Positions 1 through 8,176 of a stretch of 64,000 nucleotides of DNA are shown here, in pieces. The position numbers and the translations under genes are program-made. The stretch is from Bermanella sp051277445 (lineage in GTDB: Bacteria; Pseudomonadota; Gammaproteobacteria; Pseudomonadales; Oceanobacteraceae), in contig JBNMQC010000002.1 of assembly GCA_051277445.1 (NCBI GenBank), positions 1 through 64,000 of the forward strand. The letters are read 5' to 3'. Under the pieces are notes generated by a model that saw nothing but the letters and a program-made list of their open reading frames with translations, was not told the origin of the DNA and ran no database searches. Each line of letters begins with the position of its first letter. Position 1 is the stretch's first letter.

Positions 1-80
1 CCATCAGGTTTTTTTAAAATGAAAGGGCTGGCAACGGCTAATACCAATGCCAGAAGTAAAAGTTTGTTAAATAGACCCAC
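1..80 (-). CDS. N-terminal fragment of a small exported or membrane-anchored protein (partial)
   Basis: The minus strand opens with a GTG at 80-78 preceded by an AGGAGTG ribosome-binding site. The 26 visible codons read VGLFNKLLLLALVLAVASP and then FILKKPDG, a short basic start followed by a hydrophobic stretch, as in a signal peptide or membrane anchor. The rest lies outside the window, so the family cannot be named. The strong Shine-Dalgarno and the signal-like composition are the only support. Confidence 0.6.
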   Translation of the reverse strand, partial: MGLFNKLLLLALVLAVASPFILKKPD

Positions 81-208
81 GGCAACACTCCTTGTATGTA
101 TCAAGGTATCTTACCTTAGTGCTTGTCAGGAGTCAGCGTTGTCATAATTGGATTATGCAATCGGTTTAGTTCACGTAAAAACAGGGATGGGTGTAGAGAG
201 ATTGCACC

Positions 209-973
209 TTGTTACAATTGAGTAGGAAGCTAGGTGAACGGGTGTCGGGAAAAAAATTTGATCCTATCAAGCCGCAAATAGCCAGAGTGGTAACCCAGGC
301 GCAGCCAAAGCGCATATTAATTGCGAACGCAAAAGGTGGCTGTGGCAAAACCACACTGGCCACGAATACGGCGTCGTATTTTGCAAGCCAAGGAAACAAG
401 GTAGCGCTCATCGATCATGACCCACAAGGTTCCAGTGCTCAATGGTTAGCGGCACGCAGTCAAACTTTGCCACCGATATATTCCGTAGCGGCGTATCGTA
501 AAGATGACTCTCACACCACGCGCAGTTTTCAGTTAATGGTACCCATCAACACATCTCATATTATTATCGATACGCCGGCCGGAATAAGTGGAAATGTGCT
601 TTCTGACCACCTGCGACATTGTGATCTTGTGTTAATGCCGGTGGTGCCATCTGTGATTGATATCCGCGCCGCCACCGGATTCATAAAAGATGTATTGCTC
701 AGTCCTGGTTTTAGAATTAAACCCAAACCCATCGCGGTCATCGCCAATCGAGTGAAACGAAATACCCTGGGCTATAACAAATTAGAAGTCTTTTTGAATA
801 GTCTCAATATTCCATTCATCACAACAATTCGTGATACGCAGCAATATGTTCGGGCTGCAGAATTTGGAATGGGCATTTTTGATTTCAGCCAGCCCCATGA
901 AAAAGATCTCGAAGAATGGCAGCCATTAATCAATTGGCTCAACTTTCAGCTCAATAACAGCCAAAACGTTTAA
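209..973 (+). CDS. ParA-family ATPase, orphan
   Basis: A 254-residue MinD/ParA-type P-loop ATPase. It has a deviant Walker A motif KGGCGKTT at residues 42-49, a DHDPQGS motif at about 69-75 and a DTPAGISG switch near 118, the signature of Walker-type DNA-partitioning and positioning ATPases. The start is a TTG at 209, with AGAGAG about 8 bases upstream; an in-frame GTG at 242 is an alternative and would remove an N-terminal tail of 11 residues. No ParB or centromere-like repeat is visible nearby, so chromosome partitioning is unlikely. Such orphans often position other cargo. The partner is unknown. Confidence 0.85.
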   Translation: MLQLSRKLGERVSGKKFDPIKPQIARVVTQAQPKRILIANAKGGCGKTTLATNTASYFASQGNKVALIDHDPQGSSAQWLAARSQTLPPIYSVAAYRKDDSHTTRSFQLMVPINTSHIIIDTPAGISGNVLSDHLRHCDLVLMPVVPSVIDIRAATGFIKDVLLSPGFRIKPKPIAVIANRVKRNTLGYNKLEVFLNSLNIPFITTIRDTQQYVRAAEFGMGIFDFSQPHEKDLEEWQPLINWLNFQLNNSQNV

Positions 974-1063
974 TTATTTTGAAAAAATAACGTTTAAATC
1001 TGGCGTATCAGTTTTGTGTTTGTATAATTGCCGTACCCACACAGAGCATACCCAGAGGTAATC

Positions 1064-2032
1064 ATGGCAGCACGTAAGAAACCCGTTACTAAGAAAGCAA
1101 CTAAAGCAGCTGTAAAAAAATCGCCGGCTAAGAAGCCTGCTGCTAAAAAAGCACCTGCTAAAAAAGCACCTGCAAAGAAAGTAGTTGCCAAAAAAGTAGT
1201 TGCCAAAAAAGTAGCTAGTCCAGTTACTCAACTAGAAAGCGAAATCGCTAAGCTAGTTGCACAACTAGGCGCTGCTCGCACTAAGCAATCTGCTGAAGCG
1301 ACTAAGCAAGTAGCTGCTGCCAACAAAGCGGTTACCAAAGCAGCTGCAGCTGCTAAAAAAGCAAAAGATGCGCAAGCAAAAGTTGCTACTAAGGTTAAAG
1401 CGAAGAAAACCCCTGCTGCTGTTAAGCAACTAGCGGGCGCTAAAGCAAAAACAGCTGAAGCCGCTAAAGCACTAAAAGAAGCAAAAGCAGCCGCCAATGC
1501 AGCGAAAGCAGCTCAGGCCGAAATCAAAGCAGAAGCGGCTAAAGCGGCTAAAGTTGAGAAAGTACGTACAGCGGCTGAAAAAGCCTTCTTAAAAGCAGAA
1601 GCGGCTAAAGAAAAAGCGGCTGCAGCTAAAGAAAAAGCGAAAGCAAAAGCCGCTGCTGTTAAAGCAAAAGCCAAAGCTAAAGTAGCGAAAGAAAAAGCCA
1701 AAGCCAAAGCAGCGGCTAAGAAAGAAGCTGACAAGCTAAAGAAAGAAGCGGCTAAAATCAAAAAAGCCGAGCAAAAAGCAGCTAAAGCAGCCGCTAAGAA
1801 GCTAAAAGTGGCGGCAGCGAAAGAAAAAGCCAAAGCCAAAGCCGCTCTTAAGAAAGCAGCCAAGCCTGCTGCTAAGAAAGCGCCTAAAGCCGCAAAACCT
1901 GCTAAAAAAGCCGCTAAGCCAGCTAAAGCAAAAAAAGCAAAAGCCGCTAAAGTAGCTTCTGCTCCAGCAGTAGAAACCAAGCCTGAAGCACCGGCTGCTG
2001 CAACGCCAAGCTTGTTTGCTGAAAACAACTAA
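1064..2032 (+). CDS. AlgP-like, histone H1-like Lys/Ala-rich protein
   Basis: About 322 residues, almost entirely Lys and Ala with some Glu and Pro. Residues 1-50 are dense AKK/PAKK repeats like a eukaryotic H1 tail, the middle is a long EAAKAAK-type helical region, and PAKKAAKPAK repeats follow near the C-terminus. Proteins of this type (AlgP/AlgR3) bind DNA non-specifically. I chose the ATG at 1064 (MAARKKP) because AGAGGT lies just upstream; longer starts add an uncharged, unlikely leader. The neighbours (TIGR02444 and ABC-F genes) match the algP surroundings in Pseudomonas. The repetitive DNA is prone to length change. The long open frames on the opposite strand are composition artefacts. 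Confidence 0.85.
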   Translation: MAARKKPVTKKATKAAVKKSPAKKPAAKKAPAKKAPAKKVVAKKVVAKKVASPVTQLESEIAKLVAQLGAARTKQSAEATKQVAAANKAVTKAAAAAKKAKDAQAKVATKVKAKKTPAAVKQLAGAKAKTAEAAKALKEAKAAANAAKAAQAEIKAEAAKAAKVEKVRTAAEKAFLKAEAAKEKAAAAKEKAKAKAAAVKAKAKAKVAKEKAKAKAAAKKEADKLKKEAAKIKKAEQKAAKAAAKKLKVAAAKEKAKAKAALKKAAKPAAKKAPKAAKPAKKAAKPAKAKKAKAAKVASAPAVETKPEAPAAATPSLFAENN

Positions 2033-2044
2033 GACATCCGTGTC

Positions 2045-2530
2045 CTAGGGTTGCAAGTGCTGATAAAGCGCTTGCAACCAGCTTTCCTCCTTCAAAACTG
2101 GCGTATTCGCCAAATACTCCTGCAAGCCCAATTCAAATATTTCATACCCTTGGCGTTCAGATCGCCCCCACTCCTGACTGATTCTAAATAGCAGCGTTTG
2201 CTGTGCCTGTTCGGCTTTTAGCTCAAGCTGTTTTAGCGACTCGTAAAAAACCTGATCAGATAGATGCTTTGCGCGCCTGCGTAATTGACGAATAGGCGCA
2301 ACCTTTTCGGTTTGCCAATGGTGCACACATTCAATCTTCACAGATGACTGATAGACTTTTTTTTGTGTGGTGAGCCAGCCGATAAACAGCAATAAATTGA
2401 TATCAAGCTGGTATTGGTCTTGAGCATGTAATAGAAATTCCGCACAACCGGGTTTTTTATATTGCTCTATGGAATATAACCAAAATGGGTTATCGCTGTA
2501 ATTTGTGGCATCATGCCCACCTTGATACAT
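2045..2530 (-). CDS. TIGR02444 family protein
   Basis: 161 residues with the features I associate with TIGR02444: an early NPFWLYSIEQY segment, then CAEFLL and DINLLLFIGWL, followed by a charged helical second half. The function is unknown. It lies convergent with the AlgP-like gene and divergent from the ABC-F gene, 32 bases from its start. The same trio occurs in Pseudomonas, which supports the call. No signal peptide or membrane segment is seen, so it is probably cytoplasmic. Confidence 0.75.
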   Translation of the reverse strand: MYQGGHDATNYSDNPFWLYSIEQYKKPGCAEFLLHAQDQYQLDINLLLFIGWLTTQKKVYQSSVKIECVHHWQTEKVAPIRQLRRRAKHLSDQVFYESLKQLELKAEQAQQTLLFRISQEWGRSERQGYEIFELGLQEYLANTPVLKEESWLQALYQHLQP

Positions 2531-2562
2531 CGCCCACCTCTTTGAATTTGTGAAATCGAGTT

Positions 2563-4476
2563 ATGATACGTCTGCAACAGGTCAATTTACACCTAGGCAC
2601 TAAAATAATCCTGCAACAAGCTGACCTTACGGTTCATGATGGCCATAAGCTTGCTGTGGTTGGGGCCAACGGCGCAGGCAAGTCCACCTTATTTAAATTA
2701 TTGCTCAAACAGCTAGTGCCAGATCAAGGCGAACTGTATTTGCCTAAGAACTGGCGTATTGCTCATATGGCGCAAGAAGTGGCCGCATCACAACAGAGCG
2801 CTCTTGATTATGTGCTCGATGGTCACCAAGAATTTCGTCGCATACAACAGGCGATGGTGTCTGCAGAAAACGCACAAAATGACTTAACACTGGCCAGTCT
2901 TCATGGTGAGTTTGAAGTGATTCATGGTTACCAAGTGCCTCAGCTGGGCCAAACCATGCTGGCAGGCTTGGGTTTTAAGCAAGAGCAAATGTCTCATCCC
3001 GTTAGTGCGTTTAGTGGTGGCTGGCGTATGCGTTTGAACTTGGCCAAAGCCTTGATTATGCCCAGTGATCTTTTATTACTGGATGAGCCGACTAACCATT
3101 TGGATCTTGATGCCAGTTTGTGGCTAGAAAGTTTTCTACAAAAGTATCGCGGTACTTTATTGCTGATCAGTCATGACCGGGATTTCATTGATTCAGTGGT
3201 AGATGGCATTGTGCATTTGCATCAGCAGGCGATTAATCTCTACTCCGGCAATTATGCAGACTTTGAGCGTCGTCGAGCCGAACGTTTAGCCCAGCAGCAA
3301 TCCTTGTTTGAGCAGCAACAAGCCCAGATTGCTCATATTGAAAGTTTCATTGAGCGCTTTAAAGCCAAAGCCAGTAAAGCCAAGCAAGCGCAAAGCCGAG
3401 TGAAAGCATTGGAGCGTATGGAGCGCATTGCACCAGCCCACGTTGATAGCCAGTTTCATTTCGAGTTCCCCAATGCCGATAAGTACAGTGACCCGTTGTT
3501 AAATTTACAAAAAGTGAATATTGGCTACGGTGACAAAATTCAATTGGAAGGGGTCAACCTGACTCTGCGCCCAGGGGACCGGATTGGTTTGTTAGGTGCC
3601 AACGGTGCGGGTAAGTCCACTTTAATTAAGGCGATAGTGGGTGAGTTGACCGCCATGCAAGGTGAGTATTTTAAGGGCGAATACTTGTCCGTAGGATATT
3701 TTGCACAGCACCAAGTGGATGAGCTTGATTTACGACTGACGCCTGCCGAACATTTACTGGCCCTTAAACATGATGCCAGTGATCAGCAAATTCGTAACTT
3801 CTTGGGCGGTTTTGGTTTTCATGGAGACCAAGCATTAGAGGTGTGTGAAAAATTTTCAGGTGGTGAATTGGCGCGTTTGGCATTGGCCCGTATAGCTTGG
3901 CTGAAGCCAAACTTACTGATTCTGGATGAACCGACCAACCATTTGGATTTAGACATGCGCCATGCACTGACATTGGCATTACAAAATTATGATGGCGCCA
4001 TTGTGGTGGTGAGCCATGACCGGCATTTGCTGGTGAACACGGTCGATCAGTTTTACTTAGTGCATCAAGGCCAGGTCACGGAATTTGATGGTGACTTAGA
4101 AGATTACCGAGCTTTCATCAAACAAAGTGAAGAGCAGCTTGCAGAAGGCAGCAATGAATCCACTAAGCTTGTGGAAAACAGTGCTGAGGCCAAAAAAGAG
4201 AAAAAACGCAGAGAGGCGGAAATTCGAAAGGCCTTGAGCCCCATCAAAAAACAGGTGGACAAGCTGGAAGTACAGGTGGAGACCCTGCAAGCACAGTTGG
4301 CAGAGATTGAAGAAAAACTGGCGGATACGTCTTTGTATGAGCCCGCTCAGAAAGCAACATTACAAACAGTGCTGAACGATCAAAGCCAGACTAAGAAACA
4401 ACTAGAGGCGGATGAAGAGCAATGGATGCTATTGCTTGAAGAGTTAGAAGAATTAGAAGCGCAACTCACGCAATAA
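2563..4476 (+). CDS. ABC-F family ATPase, YheS-like
   Basis: 637 residues with two ABC ATPase domains and no membrane segments, the ABC-F layout. Walker A GANGAGKST occurs twice (about residues 34 and 346). The signature motifs are SGGWRMR and SGGELAR, and LLLDEPTNHLDLD and LILDEPTNHLDLD are the Walker B regions. A charged interdomain linker (about 235-295) and a C-terminal coiled coil (about 540-637) rich in Glu and Lys complete it. ABC-F proteins act on ribosomes, in the E-site. The size and coiled-coil tail fit the YheS branch; Uup is the main alternative. Confidence 0.9.
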   Translation: MIRLQQVNLHLGTKIILQQADLTVHDGHKLAVVGANGAGKSTLFKLLLKQLVPDQGELYLPKNWRIAHMAQEVAASQQSALDYVLDGHQEFRRIQQAMVSAENAQNDLTLASLHGEFEVIHGYQVPQLGQTMLAGLGFKQEQMSHPVSAFSGGWRMRLNLAKALIMPSDLLLLDEPTNHLDLDASLWLESFLQKYRGTLLLISHDRDFIDSVVDGIVHLHQQAINLYSGNYADFERRRAERLAQQQSLFEQQQAQIAHIESFIERFKAKASKAKQAQSRVKALERMERIAPAHVDSQFHFEFPNADKYSDPLLNLQKVNIGYGDKIQLEGVNLTLRPGDRIGLLGANGAGKSTLIKAIVGELTAMQGEYFKGEYLSVGYFAQHQVDELDLRLTPAEHLLALKHDASDQQIRNFLGGFGFHGDQALEVCEKFSGGELARLALARIAWLKPNLLILDEPTNHLDLDMRHALTLALQNYDGAIVVVSHDRHLLVNTVDQFYLVHQGQVTEFDGDLEDYRAFIKQSEEQLAEGSNESTKLVENSAEAKKEKKRREAEIRKALSPIKKQVDKLEVQVETLQAQLAEIEEKLADTSLYEPAQKATLQTVLNDQSQTKKQLEADEEQWMLLLEELEELEAQLTQ

Positions 4477-4716
4477 GGCTAACTCGTTAATTCTTACCTG
4501 TATCATAGAAGTCAGACCGAGCAAGCGGCACGATCACAGTGAATATTACCCCTGTATCGATTTCATATTGTGTTTCAGTGCAGCCTACATGAATTACTTA
4601 GATAAAGTGGAGAATGGAGTGATTCGATGGTCTTATCTGTTATGACAAGGGATGAAAATAAAATCAAAAAAGTTTAACAAAGGCTTTTTGACATGATGGG
4701 TTGCCCATTTAGGTAC

Positions 4717-5580
4717 TCAGTCTAAATCAGACATCTTTTCCTTCTTCTCGAGTTCGCTCGTTTGAAGATACGCGTGAATAAAAGCATCGAGATTGGGGGT
4801 CGAAGCGGGTCGACTTTCTCTGGCGCTATCTGGGCGCGGGGTAATGCCTTCTTTCAATAAATCACTGATCTTATGCACACTGATATGGGTACCCGTGAGC
4901 TGAGGCAAGACATGCTCTAAGTACGAAATAGTGGTCTTGTATGGGTGACCTATGGCAATGGCACTGCCATATTTTTCAGCCACCGCAATGGCCTTTTTAA
5001 ACTGTCTATGAATGTGTTCAATGTTGATTTCATTGTCTAAAAAAATGTCTCGTGAGGCACTGGGCAAGCCCATGGTTTGAGCGGTGGTAAACCCCACGCT
5101 TTTCGCGCTGGTGCGACTGTCTAAAAAAAACAGCTGCTTTTCTTTTAGTACTTCCATTACCCACATCATGGCCACAGGGTTGGTGGTTAATTGGCTGCCC
5201 ATGTGGTTATTCATGCCCTTGGCAAAAGGGATGCTTTCGAGGGAGAAGGCGAGTTTGGTTTTGAATTCGCTTTCACTTAAGGCTTCGTTAAGCGCCCCAG
5301 GACCGAGCTTTAATCCGTTTATGGTACTCATGGGGGCGTGCAAGATCACATCCTTACCAAGACGAGCTGCGCGCTGCGCTAAACGTTTGCTGTGTTTGCG
5401 GTGGGGCATGACGGCAAAGGTCACATCGGCTGGTAAGGCGATGGCATTTAAGCCAGCTTGTAAGCTATTGCCCAAGTCATCTATGACAATAGCTAAGCGT
5501 GCAGAAGAGGGTGCGTTTGCAAAACACGGCCCGCTGATAAAACTAGTCAGTAATAGCAGGGACAGCAGGTGCTTGATCAT
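4717..5580 (-). CDS. yibQ: Divergent polysaccharide deacetylase family protein, YibQ-like
   Basis: About 287 residues. An N-terminal signal peptide (LLSLLLLTSFISGPCFA) is followed by a DUF610-type divergent polysaccharide deacetylase fold: LAIVIDDLGNS near the start of the mature part, HAPMS, NNHMGSQLT and AIAIGHPYKTT. The Asp and His positions resemble a metal site, but activity is not proven for the family. An ATG at 5580 and a GTG at 5589 are both possible starts. It overlaps the end of ctpA by about 40 bases, so it is the last gene of the gpmI-envC-ctpA-yibQ series. A periplasmic envelope role is likely. Confidence 0.88.
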   Translation of the reverse strand: MIKHLLSLLLLTSFISGPCFANAPSSARLAIVIDDLGNSLQAGLNAIALPADVTFAVMPHRKHSKRLAQRAARLGKDVILHAPMSTINGLKLGPGALNEALSESEFKTKLAFSLESIPFAKGMNNHMGSQLTTNPVAMMWVMEVLKEKQLFFLDSRTSAKSVGFTTAQTMGLPSASRDIFLDNEINIEHIHRQFKKAIAVAEKYGSAIAIGHPYKTTISYLEHVLPQLTGTHISVHKISDLLKEGITPRPDSARESRPASTPNLDAFIHAYLQTSELEKKEKMSDLD

Positions 5581-6892
5581 CACTTTCACGACTTTGTTTA
5601 CTGCTGAGTAAGCGCATGCCTTTAAGCATCGTCAGCGCTTGGTTAAGTTGATAATCCTTGGCGATGAGTTTTTGTGTTTCATTCTCATCGTCTTCAACTT
5701 GTTTGGCTTTGTTTTCGTCTGGGTTCTCAAGATGGCCCGTTAAATCCGCTTCTTTGTAGTAGCGTGATTCATTCTCTGGGGTGAACTTTCCTTGGTGCAC
5801 TTCGATATCTGGGGTAATACCTTGGGCCTGAATCGAACGGCCGTTCGGCGTGTAGTAACGAGCCGTGGTGAGCTTGAGGGCATGCTCGCCATTAAGCGGC
5901 AGCACCGTTTGCACTGAGCCTTTACCAAAGCTTTGCGTACCCATAATCACAGCACGACCTTGGTCTTGCAGTGCCCCTGCAACAATTTCAGAAGCGGATG
6001 CACTGCCGCCATTGATGAGTACAACCAAAGGCAGGTCCGGTGCAGGTGTATCAATGGTGGCTTCGTAGCGAACATCAGCGTTGGCAATGCGCCCTTGGGT
6101 GTAAACAATTAAACCGCTATCAAGAAACGCATCGCTGACGGCAACCGCTGCATCTAATACGCCGCCTGGGTTGTTGCGCAAATCGAGAATCACACCACTT
6201 AAGGGTTTAAGCGGCTGATCGCTTTTTTCCGTGAGCATTTGTAGCGCATTGCTGACATCGGCGCCGGTGTTTTCCTGGAACTGGGTAATGCGGATATAAC
6301 CATATTGGTCATCTAACAGCTTGTGTTTGACGCTGGTGATTTTAATTTCAGCACGCTTAAGTGTGAGTTCGAGAGGTTGGTTTTCCCCTTCGCGTAAAAT
6401 AGTTAACACGATTTTACTGCCAGGCTCGCCACGCATTTTCTCTACGGCTTCATTGAGCCCAAGGCCTTTTACGGGTGTCTCGTCTAGCTTGATAATTAGG
6501 TCGCCGGCTAACACACCTGCTTTTTGGGCCGGGGTGTCATCAATGGGGCTGACTACTTTAATAAAGCCATCTTCCATACCCACTTCAATACCCAGCCCAC
6601 CAAACTTACCACTGGTGTTGGCGCGCAGGTCTTCAAAATCTTCTTCCCCTAAATACGATGAGTGCGGATCCAGCCCGCCTAACATGCCGTGAATGGCGTT
6701 CTCTAATAGGGTTTTGTCGTCAACCGTTTCAACATAGCTGGTGCGAATGCGCTCAAAAATCTCAGCGAAAGCACGTAATTCTTCAAGTGGTAAACGGGAG
6801 GGCGCAACCTTGGCTTCACCTTCGATGATATCTTGGGCGTGGACTGAACATGTCAGCAAAGCCAACAAGGTGAAAAGCAATGGGCGTAACAT
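5543..6892 (-). CDS. ctpA: Carboxy-terminal processing protease, S41 family
   Basis: About 449 residues. It has a signal peptide (LRPLLFTLLALLTCSVHA), a PDZ domain around 90-180 (GGLGIEVG ... GEPGSKI) and an S41 protease domain with SASEIVAGAL carrying the catalytic Ser and GKGSVQT carrying the Lys. It cleaves periplasmic proteins near their C-termini; in Pseudomonas CtpA degrades peptidoglycan hydrolases. Start: the first frame-open codon is a TTG at 6904, but ATG at 6892 gives a normal signal sequence. It is followed by overlapping yibQ and preceded by envC with a 126-base gap. Confidence 0.93.
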   Translation of the reverse strand: MLRPLLFTLLALLTCSVHAQDIIEGEAKVAPSRLPLEELRAFAEIFERIRTSYVETVDDKTLLENAIHGMLGGLDPHSSYLGEEDFEDLRANTSGKFGGLGIEVGMEDGFIKVVSPIDDTPAQKAGVLAGDLIIKLDETPVKGLGLNEAVEKMRGEPGSKIVLTILREGENQPLELTLKRAEIKITSVKHKLLDDQYGYIRITQFQENTGADVSNALQMLTEKSDQPLKPLSGVILDLRNNPGGVLDAAVAVSDAFLDSGLIVYTQGRIANADVRYEATIDTPAPDLPLVVLINGGSASASEIVAGALQDQGRAVIMGTQSFGKGSVQTVLPLNGEHALKLTTARYYTPNGRSIQAQGITPDIEVHQGKFTPENESRYYKEADLTGHLENPDENKAKQVEDDENETQKLIAKDYQLNQALTMLKGMRLLSSKQSRESDDQAPAVPAITD

Positions 6893-7018
6893 AGTGAATC
6901 TCAATTTATATAAGCTTTATAAGTTATAACAGATTGTTATGAAATTTGAAGGTGATGGCGGTTAATAGTCCTTAATTGCTAGAAAAGATGTCAGTTTGAG
7001 CCATCTCTGACAGGGCAA

Positions 7019-8176
7019 TTAACCTTTAAGCCAGCGTTTTGGGTTTTGCGGTTGACCTTTATAGCGAATCTCGAAGTACAAGCCGGCATCTTCAAAGCCA
7101 CCGCTTCGACCGACATTGGCGATGACTTCGCCGGTCTCGACCCAGTCGCCCACGCTTTTCAGCAATGCTTGATTTCGCGCATACAGAGTCATGTAACCTT
7201 GGCCATGGTCAACAATCGTAAGTAGGCCAAAGCCTCTTAACCAATCACTGAACACCACACGTCCATGGTGGATGGCCCGCACATGGGTGCCGGTTTGTTC
7301 GGGGTAGAGCCAGCCTTGCCAGCGCTGCTTGCCGTTGTGCTGCCACTTGCCAAATAATTTGTCCACCTTGCCTTTAATGGGGCTGGGCAGTTGTCCTTTT
7401 AATTGCTTAAACGGGCGGCTTTCTTGGGTGCGCTCATAAGGCAAAAATACTTCTTCTACCTTGCCTAATACTTCCATCAGGTTTTGGCGGTCTTGTTGTA
7501 ACCGAGAGAGCTGCTGGTCGCTGCCACGAATTTGTTTATCTAATGCGTTAGCGTCTGCTCGTTGCTTTTGTTGTTTCTGTTTAAGCTGATCATGGCTTTG
7601 TTTGAGCTGAGCCAGTTTGGTTTGCAGGCTCGCTTGACGCACTTCGATATCCGATTCGACGGTGCTCAATTGATTTAGGGTAATACGGTAGGTCTCAATT
7701 TCGGCTTGGTGTGCCTGATTAAAGTATTGCAGATAGCTCAGGTTACGGGCCACTTGAGCCGGGTCTTGTTGATTGAGCAGCATTTTTAATTGAGGCTCTT
7801 GGCCGAGCTTATAGCTGGCCAAGATGATGTCATTGAGAATGCGTTGTTGTTTCAGTTGGGATTGGCTGAGCGTTGTTTGCTCGGCCTTGAGCTTTTTTAG
7901 GCGAGCTCGTTCCTCCTGTAACGCGTTTCGAAGAGACTCAACTTGCTGACTGACCTTGGCCACTTCTTCATCGCTTTTGCGCAAGGTTGATACGAGGGCT
8001 TTGTGTTCGTCTTGTGCTTTTTTTAAAAAGCTTTGAAGCTCATTAATGTCATCCCTTAATTTCTTTAAATGACGCTCGCTTAATTGTTTGCGATCCACCC
8101 CTTCTGCCACTGCGTTATGCATCGCAGCAAAAGGGATGGATGCCAGTAAAATTAAGCTGATGAGCAATCGATTCAC
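7019..8176 (-). CDS. envC: Murein hydrolase activator EnvC
   Basis: 385 residues: a signal peptide, long coiled coils (about 28-240) rich in Lys, Glu and Gln, and a C-terminal LytM/M23 domain (about 270-385). The usual metal ligands are not all kept (for example TLYARNQ where active enzymes have His), as in EnvC, which activates AmiA/AmiB amidases at the septum instead of cutting peptidoglycan itself. The ATG overlaps the gpmI stop by 4 bases (ATGA type), so the two are translationally coupled. Confidence 0.93.
   Translation of the reverse strand: MNRLLISLILLASIPFAAMHNAVAEGVDRKQLSERHLKKLRDDINELQSFLKKAQDEHKALVSTLRKSDEEVAKVSQQVESLRNALQEERARLKKLKAEQTTLSQSQLKQQRILNDIILASYKLGQEPQLKMLLNQQDPAQVARNLSYLQYFNQAHQAEIETYRITLNQLSTVESDIEVRQASLQTKLAQLKQSHDQLKQKQQKQRADANALDKQIRGSDQQLSRLQQDRQNLMEVLGKVEEVFLPYERTQESRPFKQLKGQLPSPIKGKVDKLFGKWQHNGKQRWQGWLYPEQTGTHVRAIHHGRVVFSDWLRGFGLLTIVDHGQGYMTLYARNQALLKSVGDWVETGEVIANVGRSGGFEDAGLYFEIRYKGQPQNPKRWLKG

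Noticed and set aside
1140..1930. Possible CRISPR or tandem repeat array
   Set aside because: The repeats are codon-phased Lys/Ala coding repeats of one protein; there are no unique spacers.
974..2028. Long antisense open frames opposite the Lys/Ala-rich gene
   Set aside because: They translate to Phe/Ala/Leu low-complexity strings caused by the repetitive sense codons and have no ribosome-binding sites.
5084..5611. Plus-strand open frame inside yibQ
   Set aside because: It is the antisense of a well-supported gene, with no start signal and no recognisable family.
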